From an uncultured cyanobacterium (lineage in GTDB: Bacteria; Cyanobacteriota; Vampirovibrionia; Gastranaerophilales; Gastranaerophilaceae): DNA of 5,281 nt. Position numbers and translations under genes: made by a program. A model generated the notes under the pieces. That model was not told where the DNA came from. It saw only the letters and a program-made list of their open reading frames with translations, and searched no databases. Where the stretch lies: assembly GCA_947073895.1 (NCBI GenBank), contig CAMTNN010000118.1, positions 1 through 5,281 of the forward strand. Direction: 5' to 3'. This document shows positions 4,390 to 5,281 of this stretch, in pieces. Numbering within the stretch: the first letter of the stretch is position 1; each line of letters opens with the position of its first letter.

Positions 4390-5277
4390 TTAAAATAATA
4401 TATTTGTAAAACCAGTTGTAATTAATCCAATATTATATTTATCAGTCTGGTTTACAACTTCTTTATCTGCAAATGGTACAATTATCAAGCCAATTCTTCC
4501 TTGCGAAGCTACGTTTACGTCATGCGTTGTAATTGGCATATCCGAAGCCAGTATTGCGTCTTTTGACATATCGCAGGAATAATCTAATGCGAATTCTACT
4601 GATGCTGTTTGTAAGCCTTGAGCAATTGCGGTTGTTTTAAGGTCTTTTGCAATTACTATTGCTTGAGAATTGTTATGTTTGGCTACTTTCCAAGCAAAAA
4701 CGGCATCTTCAATCTGCTCAACTGTAGGTTTTGTTTTTGAAACAACTTTAAATAAGTCTTTGTCCAAATCGCTGATATTTGGGGTTTGGGTCAATGTCCC
4801 GAGTGGAGTAATTTTAATATCATTTGAAAGATAATTTTTATAATCCTTAAGCGGAGTATTTATTGTAACATAGGTTACATTTCTTGTTTCAAGTATTTCA
4901 ATAGCATTTTTAGTGAATTTAGGAGCTGCAATAATATTTGTATCCTTTAAAAAACGAGCTATTTCACTATCTACTTCATCGGAAACAACGATTACAGAAG
5001 ACATAAAGTCCACCGGATTTGCGTCCATAACTTTTTGAACTGCATCAGCCAAGGATTGTCCTAATGCAACAGCACAAATTGCAGTACCTTTTATTGTACA
5101 TGCTGCTTTAACATCATAAAACTCACTTATAACATTTAATCCTTTGACAAGAGAAAGAATATTTATATAAGTTAAATTACTGCTTGTTTCATAATCAATA
5201 GTTTTTTCGTTGGCTTCAAGTCCTGCGTTTTGGAAAGAATTTTCCCCATTTAATAATTTTATTTCGTCTATTTTCAT
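4390..5277 (-). CDS. Divergent PurH AICAR-transformylase-domain paralog, probably non-canonical
   Basis: This 295-aa protein aligns by motif order with the AICAR formyltransferase half of PurH, which forms FAICAR from 10-formyl-THF in purine synthesis. LLNGENSFQN (8-17) corresponds to LRYGENPHQ. IKGTAICA (62-69) corresponds to the VKHxNPCG motif. AVFAWKVAKHNNSQAIVIAK (192-211) corresponds to ALFCWKVAKxxxSNAIVxAK. LASD (243-246) begins the SDAFFPF region, and ITTGFTNILF (286-295) matches the C-terminal TGMRHFRH strand. The Lys of the KH pair is kept (K63), but His is Gly64. The Asn of SN is Gln205. GxGxGQxSR, FFPFxD, GGSxRD and RHF are all altered. A pseudoenzyme or an enzyme with a new substrate is therefore likely. 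The IMP-cyclohydrolase half is absent from the window. The ATG at 5277 lies 4 bases from the edge and the preceding codon (ATT) is not a stop, so the true start, ribosome-binding site and promoter are unseen. Confidence 0.75.
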   Translation of the reverse strand: MKIDEIKLLNGENSFQNAGLEANEKTIDYETSSNLTYINILSLVKGLNVISEFYDVKAACTIKGTAICAVALGQSLADAVQKVMDANPVDFMSSVIVVSDEVDSEIARFLKDTNIIAAPKFTKNAIEILETRNVTYVTINTPLKDYKNYLSNDIKITPLGTLTQTPNISDLDKDLFKVVSKTKPTVEQIEDAVFAWKVAKHNNSQAIVIAKDLKTTAIAQGLQTASVEFALDYSCDMSKDAILASDMPITTHDVNVASQGRIGLIIVPFADKEVVNQTDKYNIGLITTGFTNILF

Positions 5278-5281
5278 AATT

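Overview
This 5.3 kb window is low-GC bacterial DNA. The best taxonomic pointer is a full-length Ycf23/DUF561 protein (minus strand, 211-969), a family otherwise typical of cyanobacteria and plastids. Combined with the AT-rich composition and the S12/S7 sequences, this suggests a non-photosynthetic cyanobacterial relative (Vampirovibrionia/Melainabacteria, perhaps gut Gastranaerophilales). That placement is an inference from recalled family distribution, not from a search.

Layout. Positions 1-160 hold the 3' end of a plus-strand phosphodiester-glycosidase (NAGPA-like) gene. It converges on ycf23 across one symmetric terminator (161-194). ycf23 has its own sigma70-type promoter. Upstream of it, on the same strand, is a 74-aa Cro/C1-type HTH regulator (1131-1355). 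Its promoter overlaps a 25-bp inverted repeat, a plausible autoregulatory operator. Divergently transcribed from the same intergenic region is a 181-aa beta-rich protein of unknown function (1533-2078), followed by a very stable hairpin.

The core of the window is rpsL-rpsG (2459-3312), translationally coupled by a TAATG overlap. The pair has a TTGACA promoter and a leader of about 155 nt that can fold in mutually exclusive ways. It is closed by a strong terminator right after rpsG, so fusA and tuf are not contiguous as they are in the classical str operon. Next comes a stand-alone 222-aa protein whose motifs resemble an ADP-ribosyltransferase fold (HxT, GIY, late Glu followed by an I-P turn, as in DarT/DUF4433-type proteins), again with its own terminator. 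It converges on a 68-aa helical protein that appears to be transcribed as a leaderless mRNA. The promoter of that small gene is embedded in the terminator hairpin of the last gene (4390-5277). This last gene encodes a protein related to the AICAR-transformylase half of PurH. Most of the catalytic signatures are replaced, so it is probably a paralog with a changed or lost activity rather than the housekeeping enzyme. Its start is only 4 bases from the window edge, so an N-terminal extension cannot be excluded.

Apart from the rpsL-rpsG operon, the window is a row of mostly single-gene transcription units, each with recognisable promoters or terminators. I see no insertion sequence, CRISPR array, tRNA, rRNA or prophage structural gene. 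The most novel candidates are the degenerate transformylase paralog, the ADP-ribosyltransferase-like protein, the structured rpsL leader and the HTH/181-aa divergent pair.
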